Assembly: GCF_023520895.1 (NCBI RefSeq)
Contig: NZ_CP026029.1
Location: forward strand, 5,766,001 to 5,830,000
Direction: 5' to 3'
From: Paenibacillus sp. PK3_47
GTDB taxonomy: Bacteria > Bacillota > Bacilli > Paenibacillales > Paenibacillaceae
Length of the DNA stretch: 64,000 nucleotides
The stretch's first letter is position 1. Every line of letters begins with the position of its first letter. The notes under the pieces were generated by a model. That model worked only from the letters and a program-made list of their open reading frames with translations, made no database searches and was not told the DNA's origin. Positions 56,723-64,000 of this stretch are shown here, in pieces. The position numbers were made by a program, and so were the translations under genes.

Positions 56723-59470
56723 TTGCCTAAAAAGCATGCTTGGAGCCTGAAAATCCGCGGGAAAATCGGACTTGGATACTTTATTATATTGTTAATGCTG
56801 GGTCTGTTCCTGCTTATTGTCTCCAGTAGAATTACCGATCTTGAGCATGAAACCATGTTCATTAGCAGCCACGATATTGAAGTGCATGAGCTTACCTATC
56901 AGATTGAGAAGAATGTTCTAGATATGGAGACCGGACAGCGGGGATACGTCATAACCGGTGACGAAAGCTATCTTGAGCCGTATAACAGCGGACTTGCTGA
57001 CTGGCGGATTAATTATGCCAAGCTGAACGCACTTATTGAAGATAATCCCGAGCAAACGCAGAATTTGAGCAATATCAGGGAAAGTATAGAACTGTGGATC
57101 AGTACAGCGGGAGAATATGTTATTGATCTGAAAAGAAATGGCCATGAGGCCGCCGTCGATGCATTTTACCGCAATGATAACGGCAAATCACTCGTAGATA
57201 CGATCCGTGCCCAGTCTGATTATTTCCGTGACAATGAGCGTAAATTAACAAGCGAACGGATTACTGCGCTTAAGAGCGGTAATGAGAAGCTTATCATCAC
57301 AATGTATATCCTGTGGTCACTGGTTGCCCTGCTCGCGTCACTGATTGCCTATTTGATCGCAGCTAACATTGTTAATCCTCTGGTCAGTATCATCAGTGCG
57401 ATAAGCGGTATCGCCGGCAGGGGGAATATGTCTGAGCGGATCAAAGTCAAAACCAGGGACGAAATCTATGATCTTGGAGAAGCGACTAATAATCTGCTGG
57501 ACACCGTGCAGCGTGAACAATGGAGCAGCGAACAGTTGGCCGCGATGTCGATTCTGCTTCAGGAAACAACCGATCTGGAGAAGATGTGCCGGACTTTTAC
57601 GAATAAGCTCGCTACGATACTGGAAATGCAGTACGGGGCTGTTTTTGTCCTGGATCATGATAATAATTTCAAACGTACGTATGCCTATGCGGGAGCAGAG
57701 GATAAGGAAGGCCATTTTGGGGCCCTGCTGATCCGGCCGGGGGAAGGACTTGCCGGACAGAGTGCGGAAGATAAGTGCCTTAAGGTTATAGAGCGGCTGC
57801 CTGAGGATTATATCAGCATTAATTCCGGTCTTGGCAGGGCGGCGCCACGGGTTGCGGTAATTGCCCCGGTTATTTTCGAGAATAAGACTGTGGCAGTTCT
57901 GGAGACTGCCTCTTTAATCAAGTGGGCACCGCACCAGTTTGAGCTGTTTGGTGAACTGCTGAAAATGCTGGGCGTGGCCATAAATTCGGTCCTTACCCGG
58001 ATGGAAATCCAAAAGCTGTACCAGGAATCACAAATGATGAATGAAGAATTACAGGCCCAGTCCGAGGAACTGCAGGTACAGTCTGAGGAACTGCAGGTTC
58101 ACACCGAAGAGCTGCAGAACCAGACGAACGAGTTAATGTCCCTGAACAAAGAGCTGGAGGACCAGAAAGCTGTTGCGGAGAATGCTGCAGTTGAGCTTGC
58201 CAAATATAATGAGCAGCTTGAGCTCAGCTCCCGTTACAAAACAGAATTCTTAGCCAACATGTCTCATGAGCTCCGTACGCCGCTTAACAGTATGCTTATT
58301 TTGTCACAGCTGCTTGCGGAGAACCGTAACAATACCTTAACCGAAGAAGAACAGGGGTATGCAGATGTCATACATACTTCCGGCAGTGAACTGTTAAGGA
58401 TGATCAACGATATCCTGGACCTCTCCAAGGTAGAAGCCGGGAAGATGCAGCTGGAGCTTGATGCGGTTAACCTTACGGAGCTGCCTTCCATATTGCTGGG
58501 GTATTTCGCCAAAACAGCTGAACAGCAGCAGCTTGATTTTACAGTAAAAATGGATGATCAGGTGCCGGATCTGTTCTTTACGGATGAAATGCGGATGCAT
58601 CAAATATTACGTAATCTGCTGTCCAATGCATTTAAGTTTACTGAACAAGGAAGCGTAGAAGTGGAGATTACCCGGCTGGAAGAGTACTCCGATGACCAGT
58701 ATATATCTCCTGGACCCGTTCTGGCCTTTGCTGTAAAAGATACGGGTATTGGGATCTCGGAAGGGAACCGTGAGCTGATTTTTGAAGCCTTCCGTCAGGC
58801 AGACGGATCAACCGCACGCAAGTTCGGCGGGACCGGGCTGGGATTGTCGATCTCCCTTCAGCTTGCCAGATTGCTCGGAGGCCATATTACACTGGTAAGT
58901 GAGGAAGGTAAAGGAAGCACCTTTACGCTGTATCTCCCCAGTCAGGAAGTGGAAAGTGAAGCTGAGATTGTGCCGCTGGGCGCATGGTCACCGGCTGCAG
59001 CTACGAACGAATATATTGACACACTAACCCGGGAATCGTCTGCGACTAAGTCCCAGGATCAAGTTAACGCACGTGATGCGCTCAAGCTGAGCGGCAGAAC
59101 GGTACTGATTGTTGATGATGACCAGCGCAATATTTATGCGCTGCAAAAAGGGCTGGAGCCTTACAACATGAACATCCTGACCGCACAGACTGGTTACGAA
59201 TGCCTGCAGATTGTAAGAGAAGTGCCTGGGGTGGATATCGTGCTGCTGGATATTATGATGCCTAATCTGGATGGCTACGATACTTTATCCATCATCCGGG
59301 AGGAGCTGCACCTGACGGAACTGCCGATCATTGCAGTCTCCGCCAAAACCATGAAGGAAGACCGGGAACGCTGTCTGAAAGCGGGGGCTACAGATTTCCT
59401 GAGCAAGCCTGTGCTGCTTAAGGACGTAGTATCGAGAATGTACAGATGGATCAGTCCGGCAGAGGAATAA
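56723..59470 (+). CDS. CHASE3 hybrid sensor histidine kinase
   Basis: 915-aa membrane kinase. Two TM helices frame an extracellular CHASE3 domain (about residues 40-185: NVLDMETGQRGYVITGDESYLEPY), then HAMP, GAF-like (about 290-430), a coiled coil with repeated ELQxQSEELQVQ, HisKA with H-box FLANMSHELRTPLNSMLIL, HATPase with DTGIGI and GTGLGLSISLQLARLLGG, and a C-terminal receiver TVLIVDDDQRNIYAL with phospho-Asp in LLDIMMPNLDG. The TTG at 56723 fits GGAGGT (56710-56715) at 7 bases; the ATG 56708 has a poor site. No cognate response regulator gene is adjacent. Confidence 0.92.
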   Translation: MPKKHAWSLKIRGKIGLGYFIILLMLGLFLLIVSSRITDLEHETMFISSHDIEVHELTYQIEKNVLDMETGQRGYVITGDESYLEPYNSGLADWRINYAKLNALIEDNPEQTQNLSNIRESIELWISTAGEYVIDLKRNGHEAAVDAFYRNDNGKSLVDTIRAQSDYFRDNERKLTSERITALKSGNEKLIITMYILWSLVALLASLIAYLIAANIVNPLVSIISAISGIAGRGNMSERIKVKTRDEIYDLGEATNNLLDTVQREQWSSEQLAAMSILLQETTDLEKMCRTFTNKLATILEMQYGAVFVLDHDNNFKRTYAYAGAEDKEGHFGALLIRPGEGLAGQSAEDKCLKVIERLPEDYISINSGLGRAAPRVAVIAPVIFENKTVAVLETASLIKWAPHQFELFGELLKMLGVAINSVLTRMEIQKLYQESQMMNEELQAQSEELQVQSEELQVHTEELQNQTNELMSLNKELEDQKAVAENAAVELAKYNEQLELSSRYKTEFLANMSHELRTPLNSMLILSQLLAENRNNTLTEEEQGYADVIHTSGSELLRMINDILDLSKVEAGKMQLELDAVNLTELPSILLGYFAKTAEQQQLDFTVKMDDQVPDLFFTDEMRMHQILRNLLSNAFKFTEQGSVEVEITRLEEYSDDQYISPGPVLAFAVKDTGIGISEGNRELIFEAFRQADGSTARKFGGTGLGLSISLQLARLLGGHITLVSEEGKGSTFTLYLPSQEVESEAEIVPLGAWSPAAATNEYIDTLTRESSATKSQDQVNARDALKLSGRTVLIVDDDQRNIYALQKGLEPYNMNILTAQTGYECLQIVREVPGVDIVLLDIMMPNLDGYDTLSIIREELHLTELPIIAVSAKTMKEDRERCLKAGATDFLSKPVLLKDVVSRMYRWISPAEE

Positions 59471-59508
59471 GCTGAATTTAGCCCGGCTTAACTTTTCTAA
59501 ATTTACCA

Positions 59509-59538
59509 TTGACGGAATCCTTACGGATGCTTTATGAT
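59509..59538 (+). promoter_or_regulatory. SigA-type promoter of the PTS operon
   Basis: TTGACG (59509-59514), 18-base spacer, TATGAT (59533-59538), starting the leader that holds the RAT and terminator. Confidence 0.75.
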
Positions 59539-59568
59539 GTGTTCATAAATGATCATTTATATGCAGTT

Positions 59569-59638
59569 GGCGTGTTACCGTAAAGGGCATGAGCCAAGGA
59601 TTGTCTTCATTCATGTGGAGCAATTCTTGGCTTTTTTT
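59569..59638 (+). promoter_or_regulatory. RAT antiterminator target and overlapping terminator
   Basis: The leader of the operon contains GGCGTGTTACCGTAAAGGGC (from 59569) followed by ATGAGCC, the pattern of ribonucleic antiterminator targets recognised by LicT/GlcT-type proteins. It overlaps a terminator: AGCCAAGGATTG (59592-59603) with CAATTCTTGGCT (59621-59632) and TTTTTTT. Binding of the antiterminator would prevent the terminator from forming. Confidence 0.85.
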
Positions 59639-59676
59639 GTTGCCTGAATACTGAAGATTAAGGAAGGAGGGAGAAC

Positions 59677-60543
59677 TTGTCGCGGGAATTTGAGCAATTT
59701 CAGGTGCAGCGTGTGATCGGAAACAACGTTGTGATGGTTCAAGGGGAAAAGAACGGCAAGGAATATGTGATTATAGGCAAAGGCATAGGCTTTGCTGCCA
59801 AAAATGAGGGTGTTATCGCTGCCGACGATCACCGGATCGAAAAGCTGTTTCGGCTTGAAGACCGGGAAGAGTGGAGCCAGTACCAGATTCTGCTGGAGGA
59901 TATAGATCCTAAAGTCATGAAGATCACCGATGAGATTATCGGAGATATCACCTGCCAGTTTCCCGGCAAGTTAAACGACAAGATTTATTTGGCGCTCCCA
60001 AGTCATATCCAGTTCACCATTTACCGTTTGCGCAGCGGGATGGATATTATCAATCCTTTTTTACAGGAAACCAAAATGACCTTCCCGAAGGAATTTGAGA
60101 TCGCTTCCAAAGCAGCTGACAAAATCAGTGCCGGATTTAATGTCAAGATTCCCGAAGATGAAGTGGGCTTCCTGACTTACCACGTATACTCCGCTGTCAG
60201 CAACGTTCCGGTAGGGCAGCTGGTAAAGGTATCGAATATTGTAAGCGAGCTGATCGAAATGATCAGGGAAGAAAAAAATATAACTTTTGAGCAAGGCAGC
60301 ATGAATCACGTACGGCTGATGATTCATCTGCGCTTTTCGCTGGAAAGAATTTTGCAGGGATCATTAATAGATAATCCATTCGTTAAGCACATTAAGAAAG
60401 AGTACAAAACGGAATATAAGCTGGCGCAAAAGCTTGGAAAAATCATGCAGAGTAAACTTGAAGCTTCTATTCCTGAAGAAGAGTTATGCTTCCTTGCTAT
60501 GCATCTGCACCGGCTGTTCCAGACCGTGGAGAAAAATAAATAG
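59677..60543 (+). CDS. glcT: GlcT-type PTS transcriptional antiterminator
   Basis: 288-aa RNA-binding antiterminator. CAT domain residues 1-60 (VIGNNVVMVQGEKNGKEYVIIGKGIGFAAKNEG); PRD1 (about 70-170) with His in LALPSHIQF and FLTYHVYS; PRD2 (about 175-285) with His in MNHVRLMIHLRF and LAMHLHRLF. These are targets of PTS phosphorylation that set its activity. TTG start, with AAGGAGGGAG 4-5 bases upstream. The RAT lies in front of this gene itself, so it is autoregulated. It is followed by EIIA and EIICB. Confidence 0.92.
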   Translation: MSREFEQFQVQRVIGNNVVMVQGEKNGKEYVIIGKGIGFAAKNEGVIAADDHRIEKLFRLEDREEWSQYQILLEDIDPKVMKITDEIIGDITCQFPGKLNDKIYLALPSHIQFTIYRLRSGMDIINPFLQETKMTFPKEFEIASKAADKISAGFNVKIPEDEVGFLTYHVYSAVSNVPVGQLVKVSNIVSELIEMIREEKNITFEQGSMNHVRLMIHLRFSLERILQGSLIDNPFVKHIKKEYKTEYKLAQKLGKIMQSKLEASIPEEELCFLAMHLHRLFQTVEKNK

Positions 60544-60565
60544 AAGCCTGAGAGGAGTGGCCATA

Positions 60566-61075
60566 ATGTTTTCCAAATGGAAATCCAAAAAGGAAGAGCA
60601 GCATACAGAACAGCAAATCGAGATCATGGCACCGGTCAGCGGGCAGGCGCTTCCTCTTGCCGAGGTTCCGGATGAGACGTTTGCCGGGGGTCATATGGGT
60701 AGCGGGGTGGCTATTAAGCCTGCCGAAGGGATCCTCAAGGCTCCGTTTGACGGGACCGTGGCCCATATCGTGAAAACAAATCATGCTCTGATCCTGGAGC
60801 ATCCTTCCGGATTGCAGCTTTTGCTGCATATCGGCATTGATACGGTCAGTCTCAAAGGAAGCGCTTTTGTCAGCCGCGTCCAGACTGGTGACCGCGTGAC
60901 AGCCGGAGAGACTCTGATTGAGTTCGATCTTGAAGCCATACATGCAGCAGGACTGCAAAGTATTTCTCCTATTATTGTGACCCTTACGGAGGAGATTCCG
61001 CCAGAGGTAGTATCCTTGTACGGCCAGGTTACCGCCGGCCAGGATCCTGTACTTAGAGTGGCTTCAAAGCAGTAA
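60566..61075 (+). CDS. crr: PTS glucose-family EIIA
   Basis: 169-aa phosphocarrier. The glucose-type EIIA fold is shown by IMAPVSGQALPLAEVPDETFAGGHMGSGVAIKP and the active His in LLLHIGIDTVSLKG; IVKTNHALILEHPSGLQ holds the other conserved His. ATG 60566 has AGAGGAGTGG upstream. It passes phosphate from HPr to the EIIB domain encoded downstream, and may serve other sugar EIIs as well. Confidence 0.93.
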   Translation: MFSKWKSKKEEQHTEQQIEIMAPVSGQALPLAEVPDETFAGGHMGSGVAIKPAEGILKAPFDGTVAHIVKTNHALILEHPSGLQLLLHIGIDTVSLKGSAFVSRVQTGDRVTAGETLIEFDLEAIHAAGLQSISPIIVTLTEEIPPEVVSLYGQVTAGQDPVLRVASKQ

Positions 61076-61119
61076 GCCATAGCATTACCTATTTTTGAAC
61101 CCGAGGGGGACGATTTATT

Positions 61120-62574
61120 ATGTTGGCTTTTTTACAAAAGTTAGGCAAGTCTCTGATGCTTCCCGTGGCAACGATGCCGGCGGCGGCCATTCTGCAGGGC
61201 TTTGGTCTGATTGATTATGAAAAGGATTTGCATTTAGGCAATGCGGTTGGAGGATTCCTGAATCAATATATCGCTCCTTTCCTTACAGCAGGTGCTGATG
61301 CTATATTCGGAAATTTGGCTTTAATATTCGCTATTGGAGTTGCAATCGGTTTTGTAGGGGATGCTGTTGCCGCATTATCGGCACTGATCGCATATATGGT
61401 CCTGACCAAAGTGCTTGCTATTGTACCGCTGCAATTTTCCTTCATTAACGATGATGTGGTGCTGAACATGGGTGTGCTGGGCGGTATTTTTGCCGGAGCC
61501 TGGGCTGCTTACCTGTACAAAAAATTCCACAACATCAAAATGCCTGACTGGCTCGGATTCTTTGCCGGAAAACGTTTTGTCCCGATCATTACAGCTGCTT
61601 CCACGATGGTGCTTGCTGTATTCATCGGTATGATCTGGAGTCCGGTACAGGATGTAATCAGTGATTTCGGCAACTGGGTTGTAAGCCTTGGTGCAGTCGG
61701 AGCCTTTGTCTTCGGTACAGCCAACCGCCTGCTGATCCCTATTGGACTGCATCACGTGATGAATACCATTGCCTGGTTTCAAATCGGCGACTTTACGAAT
61801 GCAGCAGGCGAGCTGGTACACGGTGACCTTACCCGATTCTTCGCAGGGGACAAAACAGCAGGGATGTTCATGACCGGCTTCTTCCCAATCATGATGTTCG
61901 CCCTTCCGGGCGCTGCTCTGGCATTTATTCATACAGCTAAGCCGGAGAAACGTAAAATGGTTGCCTCGATCTTTATCGGATCGGCTATCGCCTCCTTCCT
62001 GACAGGGATTACGGAGCCGCTGGAGTTCTCCTTCATGTTTGTGGCCCCGCTGCTGTACGTAGTGCACGCTGTATTAACGGGTGTGGCCGGTCTGCTTATG
62101 TACGTACTGGATGTCAAGCTGGGCTTTGGCTTCTCTGCCGGTCTGATTGATTATCTGGTCAACCTGAAGCTGTCGACGAACGCGTGGATTTTGATTCCTG
62201 TAGGTCTTGCCTTTTTCGTTGTCTACTATGTATTGTTCCGTTTCATAATAGTGAAATTCAACCTGAAAACACCGGGACGCGAAGACGATGTGGAAGATAA
62301 AATGGAAGAGACCAGTGTCCGCGGCACCACAGTGCCTGCTTCCTCCAGAGCTGCCAAAATTCTTGATAACATCGGCGGTCCGGCCAATATCCAGAATATC
62401 GATGCCTGCATCACCCGGCTGCGGCTGATAGTCAAAGACGAGAAGGCCGTCAATGATAACGCATTGAAGCAGCTTGGCGCATCCGGAGTGATGAGGCTCG
62501 GCCAAGGTGCAGTCCAAGTCGTCTTTGGCCCGCAATCCGAGCAGATTAAAGATGACATCAAAAAATTAATGTAA
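61120..62574 (+). CDS. PTS EIICB, N-acetylglucosamine/glucose type
   Basis: 484-aa transporter: EIIC (about residues 1-370, with ten or so membrane segments) then EIIB (395-484) with the phosphorylated Cys in NIDACITRLRL. Sequence blocks (IPIGLHHVMNTIAWFQIGDF, GDKTAGMFMTGFFPIMMFALPGAAL, TGITEPLEFSFMFVAPLLYVVHAVLTG) resemble NagP more than glucose PtsG. The C-terminus of EIIC carries a flexible linker. Glucose transport is also possible because GlcT-type regulators control ptsG. ATG with GGGGGA upstream. Confidence 0.9.
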   Translation: MLAFLQKLGKSLMLPVATMPAAAILQGFGLIDYEKDLHLGNAVGGFLNQYIAPFLTAGADAIFGNLALIFAIGVAIGFVGDAVAALSALIAYMVLTKVLAIVPLQFSFINDDVVLNMGVLGGIFAGAWAAYLYKKFHNIKMPDWLGFFAGKRFVPIITAASTMVLAVFIGMIWSPVQDVISDFGNWVVSLGAVGAFVFGTANRLLIPIGLHHVMNTIAWFQIGDFTNAAGELVHGDLTRFFAGDKTAGMFMTGFFPIMMFALPGAALAFIHTAKPEKRKMVASIFIGSAIASFLTGITEPLEFSFMFVAPLLYVVHAVLTGVAGLLMYVLDVKLGFGFSAGLIDYLVNLKLSTNAWILIPVGLAFFVVYYVLFRFIIVKFNLKTPGREDDVEDKMEETSVRGTTVPASSRAAKILDNIGGPANIQNIDACITRLRLIVKDEKAVNDNALKQLGASGVMRLGQGAVQVVFGPQSEQIKDDIKKLM

Positions 62575-62587
62575 GGCAAGTTTTGCT

Positions 62588-62613
62588 GCGGGCATCCTGG
62601 ATGTCCGCTTTTT
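62588..62613 (+). terminator. Terminator of the PTS operon
   Basis: GCGGGCATCC (62588-62597) pairs with GGATGTCCGC (62599-62608), one G-U, then TTTTTC. The loop is small. Confidence 0.7.
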
Positions 62614-62627
62614 CTTATGTGGAACTA

Positions 62628-62655
62628 TTGCATTGTTTATAAAACCGAGTATAAT
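62628..62655 (+). promoter_or_regulatory. SigA-type promoter
   Basis: TTGCAT (62628-62633), 16-base spacer, TATAAT (62650-62655), 42 bases before the next gene. Confidence 0.7.
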
Positions 62656-62697
62656 ACTTGGTATAAGGTTGAAAAAGGGATTAAGGAGTCGGTATAC

Positions 62698-63012
62698 ATG
62701 TCAATCGATGATTATCTGGATCTGCTAAATTACGCCAAGCAAATGAACGATGAACAGTGGCAGGCTGACATCATTGAGACCTTGAACAATTTCAGGCAAA
62801 TCTCGGAGGAAGAACAGAGGGCTGAAAATGTGCGGGAGCTGTGGAGCCGGTTCGATGAGGTGAACCATCTGCTGCTGGAGCTGTTCGACAAGCTTAGGGA
62901 CGGGGAAGATGCAGAAGACAGCGGACGCTGGAAAGAGCAGATCTGGGAGATGAAGCTGGAGAGAATTACTTTGTCGAGACAAATTCAGAAGCAATATATC
63001 AAAATTATATAA
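62698..63012 (+). CDS. Small helical protein of unknown function
   Basis: 104-aa acidic, helical protein (SIDDYLDLLNYAKQMNDEQWQADIIETLNNF, RELWSRFDEVNHLLLELFDKL, MKLERITLSRQIQKQYIKII). ATG 62698 is chosen for AAGGAG 9 bases upstream; the longer frame runs over the promoter. No membrane helix or catalytic motif is seen; family not recognised. Single gene with its own promoter and terminator. Confidence 0.65.
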   Translation: MSIDDYLDLLNYAKQMNDEQWQADIIETLNNFRQISEEEQRAENVRELWSRFDEVNHLLLELFDKLRDGEDAEDSGRWKEQIWEMKLERITLSRQIQKQYIKII

Positions 63013-63060
63013 AGTTATTATAAAAATAAAAACATCAACAAATATTGATTAATACATAGG

Positions 63061-63090
63061 AGCAGTTCTCTTAACAAGGGACTGCTTTTT
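63061..63090 (+). terminator. Terminator
   Basis: AGCAGT (63061-63066) pairs with ACTGCT (63081-63086) plus flanking pairs, followed by TTTTT. Confidence 0.75.
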
Positions 63091-63203
63091 GTGTTATTCC
63101 GTCCGGCAGTAATAAATTTTATAATAAGGTTCAAAGTGTGATACAAAAAAGCTCCGGCAGCCGTCTTACTTATAGCTGCAGCTGATAAGGAGGATTTACA
63201 CTC

Positions 63204-63722
63204 ATGAATATTCCGGAATCTGAACAATTCAAAGCATTGTTCTATGAACATTACCCTATTGTGCGGCGTAAGCTTGCCGCATTAGTACGTGACGATACAG
63301 CGGCTGATGATCTTGCCCAGGAGGTTTTTCTTAAGCTTTACCGTAATCCGCCGGATGATCCGGGGGCACTGGGTGCCTGGCTGCATAGAGTGCTGACCCG
63401 GGCCGGCTATGATTACCTGAGCAAAAAAGCCAGTGAACGGCGGCTTCAGGACAAGCAGGAGCTGTTATTTCAAGCAGAGCCGTCACCGCCCTCAGGGGAA
63501 GAAGCCGTCTTAAACAAGCTGGACCAGGAGGATGTCCGGGTATGGCTGGACGAACTGCCTGAGCGGGACCGGCAGGCGCTGCTGCTGCGGTACTCCGGGT
63601 ACAGCTACAGCGAGATTGCCGGTGAGCTCGGCATCAGGCCTCCGGTTGTGGGTACCCTGCTGAGCCGCGCTACACAGAAACTAAGGCAGCATGCAGCAGA
63701 ATCCCTGCCCCAGCCTGATTAA
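63204..63722 (+). CDS. sigX: ECF-type RNA polymerase sigma factor (SigX-like)
   Basis: 172-aa sigma factor. Region 2: YEHYPIVRRKLAALVRDDTAADDLAQEVFLKLYRNP with the DLxQEVF core-binding motif. Region 4: LPERDRQALLLRYSGYSYSEIAGELGIRPPVVGTLLSRATQKLRQ helix-turn-helix. No sigma-1 or region 3. ATAAGGAGG is 10 bases before the ATG. The next gene (62 bases on) is the likely anti-sigma partner, which would hold it at the membrane until a signal such as envelope stress. Confidence 0.9.
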   Translation: MNIPESEQFKALFYEHYPIVRRKLAALVRDDTAADDLAQEVFLKLYRNPPDDPGALGAWLHRVLTRAGYDYLSKKASERRLQDKQELLFQAEPSPPSGEEAVLNKLDQEDVRVWLDELPERDRQALLLRYSGYSYSEIAGELGIRPPVVGTLLSRATQKLRQHAAESLPQPD

Positions 63723-63784
63723 CGGAGAGTATTGAACTATTTATGTACAGGAACAAATTAACACTCAATTAGGAGGAACCAGTC

Positions 63785-64000
63785 ATGACTAATCATATGA
63801 ACAAAGACTCACATACAGATTCACATACATCCTCTACAGACGAGGCCTGGACCAGACTGCAGGCAAGTCTTGCCAAAGAGCCGGTGAATCCGGTATGGGC
63901 AGCATGGGGACAACAATCTGCAAGTCCTGACCCGGGTCATGAGGGCGAAGCTTCTAATATGCAGCCGGCAGTTACCGAGCCGCCCGTTCAGGAACAGCAA
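63785..64000 (+). CDS. Probable anti-sigma factor, 5' part
   Basis: 72 codons run to the window edge without a stop. ATG 63785 with TAGGAGGAAC upstream. The N-terminus is Ser/His/Thr rich (MTNHMNKDSHTDSHTSSTDEA), followed by WTRLQASLAKEPVNPVWAAW, the segment that usually contacts the sigma factor. The HxxxCxxC zinc motif of classical ZAS anti-sigmas is not present in this part. The position behind sigX supports the assignment. Confidence 0.6.
   Translation, partial: MTNHMNKDSHTDSHTSSTDEAWTRLQASLAKEPVNPVWAAWGQQSASPDPGHEGEASNMQPAVTEPPVQEQQ

Noticed and set aside
1..64000. tRNA or rRNA genes
   Set aside because: No cloverleaf or rRNA-like sequence noticed on either strand; a covariance search would be needed to exclude degenerate ones.

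Overview
The window is chromosomal DNA from an endospore-forming Gram-positive bacterium, most likely a Paenibacillus or close relative. The reasons are: the ylb cluster (rsmD, coaD, ylbJ, sepM/ylbL, ylbM) leading into yceD-rpmF; a FapR-type lipid regulon operon running fapR-plsX-fabH-fabD-fabG-acpP-fabF-rnc-smc-ftsY; YlbJ, YjcZ-type and YteA-type sporulation or spore-former proteins; strong AGGAGG ribosome sites; and moderately GC-rich coding sequence with AT-rich intergenic filler.

Layout. 1-3.8 kb: the end of an Mrp (MrpA-B fused, C, D, E, F, G) Na+/H+ antiporter operon. 3.9-9.1 kb: a methyltransferase-like gene, a beta/gamma-crystallin protein and a five-gene operon with a GntR/YtrA-type regulator between two ABC exporter modules. 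9.2-13.5 kb: PilZ protein, Qnr-like pentapeptide protein, Cache-HAMP-GGDEF diguanylate cyclase, an untracked 43-aa ORF and an XRE/DUF3169 pair. 13.6-18.2 kb: an endolysin-holin cassette, a small unknown protein, a YjcZ-type peptide, a truncated GNAT gene, a secreted alpha/beta hydrolase and a secreted protein. 18.3-21.6 kb: an AT-rich island of lipoprotein-like and truncated genes that looks acquired and decayed. 21.7-39.5 kb: the conserved core (ylb cluster, rpmF, fatty-acid synthesis, RNase III, SMC, FtsY).

39.5-40.6 kb holds an 11-unit, strictly 51-bp-period repeat array. 40.6-44 kb is the circularly permuted ATP-grasp / alpha-E / transglutaminase operon. A group II intron of IIC character (44.0-45.9 kb) sits directly behind that operon's terminator. 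46-53.1 kb has two Rossmann oxidoreductases, a DUF2087 regulator, a GIY-YIG protein, a DUF1992 protein, the helicase HrpB and a general stress protein 17M homologue behind a SigB-like promoter. 53.1-55.1 kb is about 2 kb of noncoding, low-complexity DNA (C-rich telomere-like tract, polypurine tract, 16-bp tandem repeat). It is followed by a clear homologue of the Bacillus replication terminator protein RTP, then YteA, a DivIVA-like protein and a large CHASE3 hybrid histidine kinase. 59.5-62.6 kb is a PTS operon: RNA antiterminator target, GlcT-type antiterminator, EIIA, EIICB of glucose/GlcNAc type. The window ends in an ECF sigma factor and the start of its probable anti-sigma partner.

The parts most worth a second look are the 51-bp repeat array, the RTP homologue with its unusual flank, the small dyad repeated in three intergenic regions, the AT-rich island, and the peptide-ligase-like operon with the intron behind it.
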